DNA from: Polynucleobacter sp. MWH-UH25E
GTDB lineage: Bacteria > Pseudomonadota > Gammaproteobacteria > Burkholderiales > Burkholderiaceae
Direction: 5' to 3'
Assembly (NCBI RefSeq): GCF_018687095.1
Contig: NZ_CP061286.1
Span: 186,001-250,000, forward strand
DNA length: 64,000 bases
Shown: one piece after another, positions 16,487 through 24,696 of the stretch
Layout: each line of letters begins with the position of its first letter
Position numbering within the stretch: the first letter of the stretch is position 1
The notes under the pieces: generated by a model
What the model saw: the letters and a program-made list of their open reading frames with translations, nothing else
Told to the model about the DNA's origin: nothing
Database searches by the model: none
Made by a program: the position numbers and the translations under genes

Positions 16487-17563
16487 ATGAAATTTATAGA
16501 CGAAGCGCGTATTGAAGTAATAGCCGGCCAAGGTGGCGCCGGAAGTGCTTCTATGCGCCGAGAAAAGTTTATCGAGTTTGGTGGTCCTGATGGCGGGGAT
16601 GGCGGTCGGGGTGGAAGTGTATGGGCGGTTGCTGATCGTAATATCAACACCTTAATTGATTACCGCTATGCTAAAACGCACACTGCAAAAAATGGTGAGC
16701 CAGGCCGTGGTGCAGATTGCTATGGTCGTGCAGGCGATGATATTGAATTGCGTATGCCAGTTGGAACCATCATTACCGATTACGAAACCGGTGAACCAAT
16801 CGCAGATTTGACAACACATGGCGAGCGCCTATGTTTGGCGCAAGGTGGTGTTGGTGGTTGGGGCAATATTCACTTTAAGAGCAGTACTAATCGTGCACCA
16901 CGCCAAAAGACCAATGGCAAACCTGGCGAGCGTCGCAAGCTCAAGCTGGAGTTAAAAGTGTTGGCTGACGTTGGCCTCCTGGGAATGCCCAATGCAGGTA
17001 AGTCGACATTGATTACCGCCGTATCGAATGCGCGTCCAAAAATTGCTGATTATCCATTTACTACTTTGCATCCTAATTTAGGTGTGGTGCGTGTGGGTAG
17101 TGAGCGTAGCTTTGTGATTGCCGATATTCCAGGTTTGATCGAAGGTGCTGCCGAAGGCGCTGGCTTGGGCCATCGATTCTTGCGCCACTTACAGCGTACT
17201 GGCGTGCTTTTGCATTTAGTTGACCTTGCTCCATTTGATGAAAATGTCGACCCAGTGGCTGATGCAAACGCCATCGTCAATGAGTTACGTAAATATGATG
17301 AGTCTCTTGTTGAGAAACCACGCTGGCTTATATTAAACAAGGTCGACATGATCCCCGAAGAGGATCGCAAAAAAGTAGTTGCTGACTTTGTGAAAAAGTT
17401 TAAGTGGAACGGCCCTGTTTTTGAGATTTCAGCATTGACAGGCATGGGCTGCGAGAAGCTCTGTTATGCGCTACAGGATTATTTGGATTCAGTCCGTCGC
17501 GATCGTGACGATGCTGAAGAGCGTGCTGCAGATCCACGATATCAAGATCAAGCACCAGATTAA
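16487..17563 (+). CDS. obgE: Obg family GTPase
   Basis: ObgE (CgtA) is an essential ribosome-associated GTPase involved in 50S assembly and the stringent response. The glycine-rich Obg fold covers residues 1-158 (GGDGGRGGSVWAV and similar), and the G domain follows with G1 GMPNAGKST (about 166-174), G3 DIPGLIEGA, and G4 NKVD. The 358-residue length lacks a long acidic tail, normal for betaproteobacteria. It starts 4 bases after the terminator T-run and is followed by proB after 20 bases. Confidence 0.96.
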   Translation: MKFIDEARIEVIAGQGGAGSASMRREKFIEFGGPDGGDGGRGGSVWAVADRNINTLIDYRYAKTHTAKNGEPGRGADCYGRAGDDIELRMPVGTIITDYETGEPIADLTTHGERLCLAQGGVGGWGNIHFKSSTNRAPRQKTNGKPGERRKLKLELKVLADVGLLGMPNAGKSTLITAVSNARPKIADYPFTTLHPNLGVVRVGSERSFVIADIPGLIEGAAEGAGLGHRFLRHLQRTGVLLHLVDLAPFDENVDPVADANAIVNELRKYDESLVEKPRWLILNKVDMIPEEDRKKVVADFVKKFKWNGPVFEISALTGMGCEKLCYALQDYLDSVRRDRDDAEERAADPRYQDQAPD

Positions 17564-17583
17564 TAAGTTAACCAGTACTTTTT

Positions 17584-18366
17584 ATGAGTCACAAAGAAAC
17601 AAAACGCATTGTTGTCAAAGTAGGATCTAGCCTCGTTACGAATAATGGTGAGGGCTTAGATCATGCCGCTATTGCTAATTGGGCTGGGCAGATTGCTGAA
17701 CTATTAAAGGCTGGTCACGAAGTATTGATGGTGAGCTCGGGTGCGATTGCTGAGGGTATGCAACGCTTAGGTTGGGCTAAGCGCCCACAAGAGATTCATC
17801 AATTACAGGCAGCAGCAGCCGTTGGTCAAATGGGCCTAATACAAGTGTATGAAAGCAGTTTTGCACAGTTTCAGTTGCGCAGTGCGCAGATCTTATTAAC
17901 CAATGCAGACTTAGCGCATGCTGAACGTAATGCCAATGCTAAAGGTACTCTAGATACATTGTTGAAGTTAGGCGTTGTTCCTATCATTAATGAAAACGAT
18001 ACCGTTGTGACCGACGAAATTAAGTTTGGTGATAACGATAGTTTGGCTGCTTTAGTGAGTAATTTAGTTCATGCGGATCTATTGGTGATTTTGACTGATC
18101 AAGGCGGTTTATTTACTGCAGATCCACGTCAGAATCCCGATGCCAAATTATTAAGTGATGCCACTGCTGGCGATCCAGCTCTAGAAAAGATGGCTGGTGG
18201 TGCGGGTAGCGAGCTCAGTAAGGGCGGTATGCTTACAAAAGTGCTGGCTGCAAAAATTGCAGCTCAGACAGGCGCGACAACTGTTATCGCCTCAGGGCGT
18301 GAGCCGAATGTTCTAACGCGCTTAATGGCTGGAGAGAAGATTGGCACACGTTTGCGGGCCAAATAA
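17584..18366 (+). CDS. proB: Glutamate 5-kinase, short form without PUA domain
   Basis: ProB phosphorylates glutamate in the first step of proline synthesis. The amino-acid-kinase domain is complete: VVKVGSSLVTN at the N-terminus, MVSSGAIAEGM, PIINENDTV, FGDNDSLAA and GGMLTKVLAAKIA. The product stops at 260 residues, just after this domain. The usual C-terminal PUA domain (about 100 residues) is absent, and only 9 bases separate the stop from the convergent next gene, so it was not simply split off. Short ProBs exist in other bacteria. proA is far away at about 60 kb. Confidence 0.93.
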   Translation: MSHKETKRIVVKVGSSLVTNNGEGLDHAAIANWAGQIAELLKAGHEVLMVSSGAIAEGMQRLGWAKRPQEIHQLQAAAAVGQMGLIQVYESSFAQFQLRSAQILLTNADLAHAERNANAKGTLDTLLKLGVVPIINENDTVVTDEIKFGDNDSLAALVSNLVHADLLVILTDQGGLFTADPRQNPDAKLLSDATAGDPALEKMAGGAGSELSKGGMLTKVLAAKIAAQTGATTVIASGREPNVLTRLMAGEKIGTRLRAK

Positions 18367-18375
18367 ATTCTTGGT

Positions 18376-18939
18376 TTATTGAATTCCAAGAGAGTTAGTG
18401 GGTTTTGTGCCGCCAGTAAACCCACTGGGGTTCAATGACTGAACCACAGTCTTGATATTTTTTTCTTGCGAGTTGAAGTTGCAGAAAGCGCCTTGCGCTA
18501 AGGACGCTTGGTAACGATTGGGCACATTGCTTTGTATTGATCTCCAGCTAGAAAGAGGGTTCTCTCTCCAGGATCCATTTTCTAGGGTTCCATAGAGGCG
18601 CCACTGAAAAGAATCGCAGCGGATACCTTCATACTGGGCTTGTTGTCCACCACTGGGATTGGTCATCACGACGACATAGCGCGTAACCCCGTCTGCTCCA
18701 ATAGAAATAGAGTCGGTGTCGATGGCGAATTTAAAAATTGTTTGTTGAGAGACGTAAAAAGGTACCAGTGTTGACGGATTGGGCGGGTTTGTGGGCATCT
18801 TGGTGACACCTTCCTTAAATACCATGGGCGCAAATGGATCTAAGCTACTCTCCATTGGATCACCAGCACAAGCGAAGAGAGTTAATGCAAAACAAATGCA
18901 AACTAGTATTTGGCTAAATCTTTGAAAGAGTGTGCTCAT
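18376..18939 (-). CDS. CNP1-like lipoprotein
   Basis: A 187-residue exported protein. The N-terminus has a signal peptide with a hydrophobic run (ILVCICFALTLFACAG) and a lipobox ending LFAC, so lipidation at Cys24 is predicted. The mature part resembles the CNP1-like family (cryptic neisserial protein 1), with TRYVVVMTNPSGGQQAQYEG and DSFQWRLYGTL. The function of the family is not known to me. It is directly downstream of rppH, sharing one base, so it is probably expressed with it. Confidence 0.75.
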   Translation of the reverse strand: MSTLFQRFSQILVCICFALTLFACAGDPMESSLDPFAPMVFKEGVTKMPTNPPNPSTLVPFYVSQQTIFKFAIDTDSISIGADGVTRYVVVMTNPSGGQQAQYEGIRCDSFQWRLYGTLENGSWRENPLSSWRSIQSNVPNRYQASLAQGAFCNFNSQEKNIKTVVQSLNPSGFTGGTKPTNSLGIQ

Positions 18940-19538
18940 TATTTTTGCTTGTCTGATTTAATGGATTCTTTTGGGTTTTCTTCACCCCTAGAATAAAAGG
19001 ACTGAAAGATATCGAGCGGCGTTCCCCAGGCGAGTTGTTGCATACGCACTCCCTTGGCAAGATAGCGCGCTAGTTCAGATAAGGCTAGTTGATAAACCTC
19101 TCGCTTAAAGCCAATCACAGCATCTAATTGAATCCAAAACGGTACCCATCGCCAAGCATCGAATTCAGGATGTTCAGTGGCACGTAATTGAATGTCACTG
19201 TCTAAACCAACAAAGCGCAACAGAAACCAGATTTGTTTTTGACCTCGATATGCGGCGCGGTGAACACGTGTGGCATGTTGGCGGCGTAGGTATTCCTCAG
19301 GGACATCGTAGCGAAGCCAGTCCCTAGTGCGCCCAATAATTTGGACATGTTCCGGTAGCAAGCCAACCTCTTCATGCAATTCGCGGTACATCGCTTGCTC
19401 AGGGCTTTCGCCATGAGCTATCCCACCCTGTGGGAACTGCCACGAATGCTGCCCAACGCGTTTTCCCCAGAAAACCTCGTTACGGCTGTTAAGGAGGACA
19501 ATGCCGACATTGGGTCTATACCCTTCACGGTCAAGCAT
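18939..19538 (-). CDS. rppH: RNA pyrophosphohydrolase RppH
   Basis: RppH removes pyrophosphate from the 5' end of triphosphorylated RNAs, opening them to RNase E decay. The Nudix box GGIAHGESPEQAMYRELHEE followed by VGL is intact at about residues 38-60, and the N-terminus MLDREGYRPNVGIVL and HSWQFPQGG are diagnostic. It has 199 residues, slightly longer than E. coli RppH because of a C-terminal tail. It is divergent from proS with 48 bases between starts, a conserved betaproteobacterial arrangement. Confidence 0.94.
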   Translation of the reverse strand: MLDREGYRPNVGIVLLNSRNEVFWGKRVGQHSWQFPQGGIAHGESPEQAMYRELHEEVGLLPEHVQIIGRTRDWLRYDVPEEYLRRQHATRVHRAAYRGQKQIWFLLRFVGLDSDIQLRATEHPEFDAWRWVPFWIQLDAVIGFKREVYQLALSELARYLAKGVRMQQLAWGTPLDIFQSFYSRGEENPKESIKSDKQK

Positions 19539-19586
19539 GATCGTGCCCCAAATCCTTTAAAATCAATGATTTGATTATATCCATAC

Positions 19587-21329
19587 ATGAAAGCATCACA
19601 ATCATTTCTCGCGACGCTAAAAGAAGCCCCCTCTGACGCTGAGGTGGTTTCGCATAAGCTCATGGTGCGTGCCGGTTTAATCCGCAAACTGAGCGCTGGT
19701 GTTTATAACTACCTCCCTTTGGGTTTGAAAGTGATTCGCAAGGTAGAAAACATCATTCGCGAGGAAATGAATCGCGCGGGTGCAATTGAATTATTGATGC
19801 CAATGATTCAGCCGGCAGAGTTATGGCAAGAGACAGGTCGTTGGGAAAAAATGGGGCCTGAGTTATTGCGCATCAAAGACCGCCATGACCGCGACTTTTT
19901 GATACAGCCAACTTCCGAAGAAGTAATTACCGATTTAGCTCGCAATGAGATTAAGAGCTACAAACAATTGCCGGTGAATTTTTATCAAATCCAGACGAAA
20001 TTCCGCGATGAGCGTCGTCCTCGTTTTGGCATCATGCGCGGCCGTGAGTTCAGTATGAAAGATGCGTATTCGTTTGATCGCGATACCGACGGGTTGAAGA
20101 AGTCATATCAGATCATGTTTGACGCATACACCCGTATCTTCAAGCGAATGGGCTTGAAGTTTCGTGCAGTGACCGCTGATAACGGCGCTATTGGCGGCTC
20201 TGGTAGTCAAGAGTTCCATGTGATTGCGGATACTGGAGAAGATGCGATTGTGTATTGCCCGAATTCGGATTACGCAGCCAATTTAGAAGCTGCAGAATCA
20301 TTGGCATTGATTGCCGCACGGGCCGCAGCAACTCAAGTAATGGCAAAGGTGGCAACGCCTGATAAAACCAATTGCGCAGACGTGGCGAAGCTCCTCAATA
20401 TTCCGCTTGAGAAAACCGTAAAGTCTTTATTGTTCGCAGCTGATCAAGAAAATGGTCCAGCAAAACTCTTTATGTTGCTAGTGCGCGGTGATCATGAGCT
20501 CAATGAAGTCAAAGCAAGCAAAGTACCGGGTATGGCTGAGTCACGTTTTGCTACCGAAGCAGAAATCAAACAGGCATGTAATGCCCCTGCAGGCTATTTA
20601 GGTCCTGTCGGTGTGAGTGCAGACGTCACTGTTGTTGCTGATCGCACTGTAGCCAATATGTCGGATTTTGTATGTGGCGCCAATGACGCTGGTCACCATT
20701 TGACAGGTGTCAACTGGGGCCGTGATTTACCAGAGCCTTTGGTATTAGATATTCGTAATGCGGTAGTTGGCGATCCTTCGCCCGATGGAAAAGGTGTTGT
20801 AGATATCTGTCGCGGCATTGAAGTCGGTCACGTTTTCCAATTAGGTACCCGTTACTCCGAAGCAATGGGTTGTACTTACTTGGATCAACAAGGTAAAGCT
20901 CAGCCAATGGTGATGGGTTGTTATGGCATAGGTGTAACTCGTTTACTGGGTGCGGCTATTGAACAAGGTCATGACGATAAGGGAATTATTTGGCCTATCT
21001 CGATGGCGCCATTTGAGGTGGTTATTTGTCCAATGGGTTACGAAAAGTCAGAACAAGTTAAAGCTGCATGTGACCAACTTCATGACGAATTGCTTGCTGC
21101 CGGTATTGATGTGATCTTGGATGATCGCAATGAGCGTCCAGGCGCAATGTTTGCTGACTGGGAGCTCATTGGCGCGCCTTTCCGAGTAGTGATTGGTGAT
21201 CGTGGTTTGGCAGATTCTCAGGTGGAATTTAAAGGCCGTACCGATTCTGAGTCCCAGAACATACCTTTGGCGAAAATTAAAGATACCGTCATTGCAGCAG
21301 TTCAAACTGCTAAAAATACAGTCGCTTAA
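19587..21329 (+). CDS. proS: Prolyl-tRNA synthetase (bacterial type with editing domain)
   Basis: ProS charges tRNA-Pro in the cytoplasm. It is a class II synthetase of 580 residues: motif 1 around VIRKVENIIREEMNRAGA, motif 2 FRDERRPRFGIMRGREF (about 141-157), a YbaK-like insertion that deacylates mischarged Ala-tRNA (about residues 225-400), motif 3 GIGVTRLLGAA (about 447), and an anticodon-binding C-terminus. Length matches the long bacterial form. Codon use and base composition resemble the neighbours. Confidence 0.97.
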   Translation: MKASQSFLATLKEAPSDAEVVSHKLMVRAGLIRKLSAGVYNYLPLGLKVIRKVENIIREEMNRAGAIELLMPMIQPAELWQETGRWEKMGPELLRIKDRHDRDFLIQPTSEEVITDLARNEIKSYKQLPVNFYQIQTKFRDERRPRFGIMRGREFSMKDAYSFDRDTDGLKKSYQIMFDAYTRIFKRMGLKFRAVTADNGAIGGSGSQEFHVIADTGEDAIVYCPNSDYAANLEAAESLALIAARAAATQVMAKVATPDKTNCADVAKLLNIPLEKTVKSLLFAADQENGPAKLFMLLVRGDHELNEVKASKVPGMAESRFATEAEIKQACNAPAGYLGPVGVSADVTVVADRTVANMSDFVCGANDAGHHLTGVNWGRDLPEPLVLDIRNAVVGDPSPDGKGVVDICRGIEVGHVFQLGTRYSEAMGCTYLDQQGKAQPMVMGCYGIGVTRLLGAAIEQGHDDKGIIWPISMAPFEVVICPMGYEKSEQVKAACDQLHDELLAAGIDVILDDRNERPGAMFADWELIGAPFRVVIGDRGLADSQVEFKGRTDSESQNIPLAKIKDTVIAAVQTAKNTVA

Positions 21330-21347
21330 TTAATATAGTTCTTAATT

Positions 21348-22730
21348 TTATTTTTTAAAGAGACCGCCAATACCTTTGGCGGCTCCTTTAGCGGCCATTG
21401 CGGCCATAGTGCGCGCCATCTTGCCGCCCTTAAACTGCTTCATCATCGTTTGCATTTGCTCGAACTGAGCCAGCAGGCGATTGACTTCTTGTACCTCTAC
21501 TCCTGATCCTGCAGCAATGCGACGCTTACGGCTGGCTTTCAATAGCTCTGGTTTTCTGCGCTCTTGAGGAGTCATGCTGTCAATAATTCCACGCATGCGT
21601 TTGGTTTGTTTATCCGCATTGCTAAGGTTTGCCTTCGAGGCAGCCTGCGCTACTTGGCTGGGAAGCTTATCCATTAGGCTAGCCATGCCACCCATCTTTT
21701 GCATTTGCATCAATTGATCTCGAAAATCTTCAAGATCAAAACCACCCTTAGAAATTTTGCTCGCTAGCTTTTCTGCTTTTGCAACGTCAACGTGTTGCTG
21801 GGCTTGTTCAACTAAGGCAAGAATATCGCCCATACCCAAAATGCGGTTTGCCATGCGCTCCGCATCAAAGGCTTCTAAGCCATCCATCTTCTCCGCTACG
21901 CCAATAAATTTGAGCGGTACACCGGTGACTTGGCGAACAGAGAGTGCTGCGCCACCACGAGAGTCACCATCTAGCTTCGTCAGAATGACTCCCGTGAGGG
22001 GGAGTGCCTCATGGAAAGCCTTGGCAGTATTGACGGCATCCTGACCTAGCATTGCGTCCACCACAAATAAGGTCTCGATCGGATTGAGATTGGCATGCAA
22101 AGTTTTGATCTCTTGCATGAGTGCTTCATCAATGCCTAGACGGCCCGCAGTATCGACAATCACTACATCAAAGTAGTGGCGACGTGCCCAATCTAAAGCG
22201 GCAGCTGCAATATCACTTGGTTTTTGATTAACGTTGCTAGGGAAAAATTCTGCGCCAACTTGTTTTGTGACTGTCTCTAGCTGTTCAATAGCAGCAGGTC
22301 GATATACGTCACAAGAAACCGTAAGTACTTTCTTTTTCTTTTTCTCTTGCAGCCACTTAGCGAGTTTGCCAACCGATGTAGTTTTACCCGCACCTTGTAA
22401 ACCAGCCATCAAAATGACTGCAGGCGGTTGGGTGGCAAGATTGAGTTCACCACTTTGATTACTATCGCCTGCCATGACTTGAGCCAGCTCGCGTTGCACG
22501 ACTCCAACCAGAGCTTGACCAGGACTAAGGCTGCCAACCACTTCTTCACCGAGCGCCTTAAATTTAATTTGCTCTAGCAAAGACTTCACTACAGGTAGGG
22601 CTACGTCTGCCTCTAATAAGGCAAGACGGATTTCCCGTAGCATTTCTGCGGTATTGGCTTCAGTAAGGCGGGCTTGGCCTCGCATTGTTTTCACAACACG
22701 GGATAGGCGATCTGTAAGGTTTTCTAGCAT
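21348..22730 (-). CDS. ffh: Signal recognition particle GTPase Ffh
   Basis: Ffh binds 4.5S RNA and signal sequences and, with FtsY, delivers membrane proteins to the translocon. The N domain (1-90), G domain with GLQGAGKTT (about 109-117), DTAGRLGIDEAL and TKLDGDSRGG, and a methionine-rich M domain (LMQMQKMGGM and SMTPQERRKP) are all visible. The length is 460 residues. It is divergent from the ccsA-like gene with 20 bases between starts, as usual in Burkholderiales. Confidence 0.97.
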   Translation of the reverse strand: MLENLTDRLSRVVKTMRGQARLTEANTAEMLREIRLALLEADVALPVVKSLLEQIKFKALGEEVVGSLSPGQALVGVVQRELAQVMAGDSNQSGELNLATQPPAVILMAGLQGAGKTTSVGKLAKWLQEKKKKKVLTVSCDVYRPAAIEQLETVTKQVGAEFFPSNVNQKPSDIAAAALDWARRHYFDVVIVDTAGRLGIDEALMQEIKTLHANLNPIETLFVVDAMLGQDAVNTAKAFHEALPLTGVILTKLDGDSRGGAALSVRQVTGVPLKFIGVAEKMDGLEAFDAERMANRILGMGDILALVEQAQQHVDVAKAEKLASKISKGGFDLEDFRDQLMQMQKMGGMASLMDKLPSQVAQAASKANLSNADKQTKRMRGIIDSMTPQERRKPELLKASRKRRIAAGSGVEVQEVNRLLAQFEQMQTMMKQFKGGKMARTMAAMAAKGAAKGIGGLFKK

Positions 22731-22750
22731 TTATCGATTAGACTTTGTAG

Positions 22751-23599
22751 ATGGATATTTTAGGTCACCCAGCGTACGAGTTGCTTCCATCCGCACTCTA
22801 TCTACTTCTTTTGCTTTTTTTGAGCTTTAGCCCAAAGGGCAAAGACAAGCCCTCAGAATCTTCACCACTGATCCAAGCCTTTATTCTTTTGGCCTTGCTG
22901 GCCCATGGAATGCAGCTGCATGACTCGGTATTTACACCCCAAGGTTTCGTTTTCGGTTTTGCCCAAGATTTATCCCTGATTGCTTGGGTTGGCCTGGCTT
23001 TCTACTGGTTTCAATCTTGGTTTCTGCCGATTTCCAGCTTGCGTTGGCTAGCTGTACTGTTTGCCTTGACCTGTTCACTTTTGCCAAGCCTTTTCCCAGG
23101 AACATTAATTTCTCCAAGAGCAGTTTCTGATCCTTGGTTTAAGGGGCACTTCATTGTTGCCACGATTTCAGTAGGTTTGCTTAGTTTGGCTGCAATGCAT
23201 GCGATGTTGATGAGTATTCAAGACCGAGCATTGCATCGTCAGCTAGCGATTGTTCCCAATAGTAGAGTCGCCCATTGGCTCGAAGACTTGCCTCCATTGA
23301 TGACGATGGAGAGTCTTTTATTTAACTTACTATACGTTGGCTTTGCATTATTGAGTTTGACGGTTTTTTCTGGTTTGCTATTTTCACAGACGCTGTTTGG
23401 TAGACCTCTGGTGTTTGACCATAAAACTATTTTTGCTTTGGTATCTTGGTTTTTATTCGCCGGCTTATTGTTGGCGCGTTGGCGCGTAGGTTTGCGTGGT
23501 CGAGCTGCGATTCGTTGGGTGTTGAGTGCTTACATTGCTTTACTGCTCGCTTATGTGGGAAGTCGATTCGTTTTAGAAGTTATTTTGCAGAGAGCGTAA
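22751..23599 (+). CDS. CcsA/YpjD-like inner-membrane cytochrome c assembly protein
   Basis: A 282-residue protein with about eight hydrophobic segments and the CcsA/CcmC/ResC-type pattern. Candidate haem-handling features are conserved histidines in HGMQLHDSVF and in FKGHFIVATISVG, and DHKTIFALVSW in the C-terminal half. Homologues (YpjD) sit beside ffh in many proteobacteria; the role in cytochrome c maturation is inferred from family. It is followed after 3 bases by the fused AmpD gene. Confidence 0.8.
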   Translation: MDILGHPAYELLPSALYLLLLLFLSFSPKGKDKPSESSPLIQAFILLALLAHGMQLHDSVFTPQGFVFGFAQDLSLIAWVGLAFYWFQSWFLPISSLRWLAVLFALTCSLLPSLFPGTLISPRAVSDPWFKGHFIVATISVGLLSLAAMHAMLMSIQDRALHRQLAIVPNSRVAHWLEDLPPLMTMESLLFNLLYVGFALLSLTVFSGLLFSQTLFGRPLVFDHKTIFALVSWFLFAGLLLARWRVGLRGRAAIRWVLSAYIALLLAYVGSRFVLEVILQRA

Positions 23600-23602
23600 T
23601 TC

Positions 23603-24421
23603 TTGTTCAAGTGGCTTTTATTACTTGCGGGTGCTTACCTTTTTTATCGTTGGTTAAGGGGTAAAAAGCATATTCAGACTAGGGGAAGAGAAACCCATAA
23701 CCCCAAGTCAAATAAGGCCCAAAGGCTCACAGAGCCCGAGGAGATGGTGCAATGCCAGTATTGCAAAGTACATCTTCCAAAATCAGAAGCCAAGATCTTT
23801 GATGAGCGTTTTTATTGCTCTCAGGATCATCTCAATACACTCGATCAACAAGGTTGGATGGGTTATGCAAAGTGGCGTCTTTCACCAAATCAAGATGTGC
23901 GTCCAGAAAATATTTCACCTGATTTAGTGGTGATTCATCACATTAGTTTGCCGCCCGGTGAATTTAAAGAAAAAGAGGCCAGCCAATACATCATTGATTT
24001 TTTTCAAAACCAATTAGATGCAAAAGCGCACCCTTATTTTGAAGAGATTGCAGGGCAAAAAGTCTCCAGTCATTTTTTGATTACTCGAACTGGCGAATTG
24101 ATTCAGTTTGTTTCAACTCAAAATAAAGCATGGCATGCCGGCGTTTCTTCATTTATGGGTAGAGAAAAATGCAATGACTTTTCAATTGGGGTTGAGCTAG
24201 AAGGCGATGGGGATTCTCCATTTGAGGAGGCGCAATATCAAACCTTAAAAAAACTGATCCGAACATTGGAATCCCGTTACCCCAATCTGCAATTTGCAGG
24301 GCATAGTGATATTGCGCCCGATCGAAAGACTGATCCTGGAATGTATTTTGATTGGAAAAAGTTCCAAAAAGAGACAAACATTTCATTAAAAAATCTTCCA
24401 TACGGCCTGACTTCTCGATAG
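23603..24421 (+). CDS. ampD: Fusion of a PP0621-like zinc-ribbon leader with N-acetylmuramoyl-L-alanine amidase AmpD
   Basis: Two normally separate neighbours form one 272-residue ORF. Residues 1-20 are a hydrophobic anchor (FKWLLLLAGAYLFYRWLRG). Residues 50-76 hold a PP0621-type zinc ribbon with C51xxC54, Cys72 and His76. Residues 103-260 are an AmpD-type amidase: zinc ligands His112 (VVIHHIS), His234 and Asp244 (GHSDIAPDRKTDPG), catalytic Lys242 and Glu198 (IGVELEG). AmpD cleaves anhydro-muropeptides in the cytoplasm during wall recycling; the leader suggests membrane attachment. Start is TTG 23603, 3 bases after the ccsA-like stop. Confidence 0.88.
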   Translation: MFKWLLLLAGAYLFYRWLRGKKHIQTRGRETHNPKSNKAQRLTEPEEMVQCQYCKVHLPKSEAKIFDERFYCSQDHLNTLDQQGWMGYAKWRLSPNQDVRPENISPDLVVIHHISLPPGEFKEKEASQYIIDFFQNQLDAKAHPYFEEIAGQKVSSHFLITRTGELIQFVSTQNKAWHAGVSSFMGREKCNDFSIGVELEGDGDSPFEEAQYQTLKKLIRTLESRYPNLQFAGHSDIAPDRKTDPGMYFDWKKFQKETNISLKNLPYGLTSR

Positions 24422-24557
24422 CCCCTTTTTTGTATGTGAGCGTACGCTTACTTGTTTAGCCTTTAGGCAAAACGGGCAAAAAAATCCGCACCAAAATGAC
24501 CCCCAAAAATGGTCAATTACCTAGTAAAAGTACTGATAAATTTTTGTAAGAAAAGAC
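24422..24557. other. Intergenic stretch upstream of nrdA
   Basis: The gap between ampD and nrdA is 275 bases. This first half holds no ORF with a start and ribosome site, no tRNA-like fold and no strong hairpin. The second half carries the nrdA promoter and NrdR boxes. Confidence 0.5.
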
Positions 24558-24586
24558 TTATCAAGGACTCAATATTTCCCTATACT
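24558..24586 (+). promoter_or_regulatory. Probable nrdA promoter
   Basis: TTATCA (24558-24563), 17 bases, then TATACT (24581-24586). The first NrdR box overlaps the -10, and the second lies just downstream of the predicted start near 24592. This leaves a leader of about 105 bases. Confidence 0.6.
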
Positions 24587-24623
24587 TAGTGCCTAATGCG
24601 CTTCAAGACACTAGATGTAGTGT
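24577..24623 (+). promoter_or_regulatory. Tandem NrdR boxes controlling nrdAB
   Basis: Box 1 (24577-24592) matches the NrdR consensus at 12 of 16 positions; box 2 (24608-24623, ACACTAGATGTAGTGT) at 14 of 16 and has perfect 6-base inverted arms. The starts are 31 bases apart, about three helical turns, the spacing known for NrdR sites. NrdR is a zinc/ATP-cone repressor of ribonucleotide reductase genes; its gene is not in the window. Confidence 0.8.
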
Positions 24624-24696
24624 TTGAATCTAGCAATACCCCATTGTTTTTTAACGATATTTTGTCCAAATAACTATATATAGACGCAGGAGTAAC

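Noticed and set aside
18367..18375. A detached PUA domain of ProB downstream
   Set aside because: Only 9 bases separate proB from the convergent CNP1-like gene, and no PUA-like sequence was seen in any frame there.
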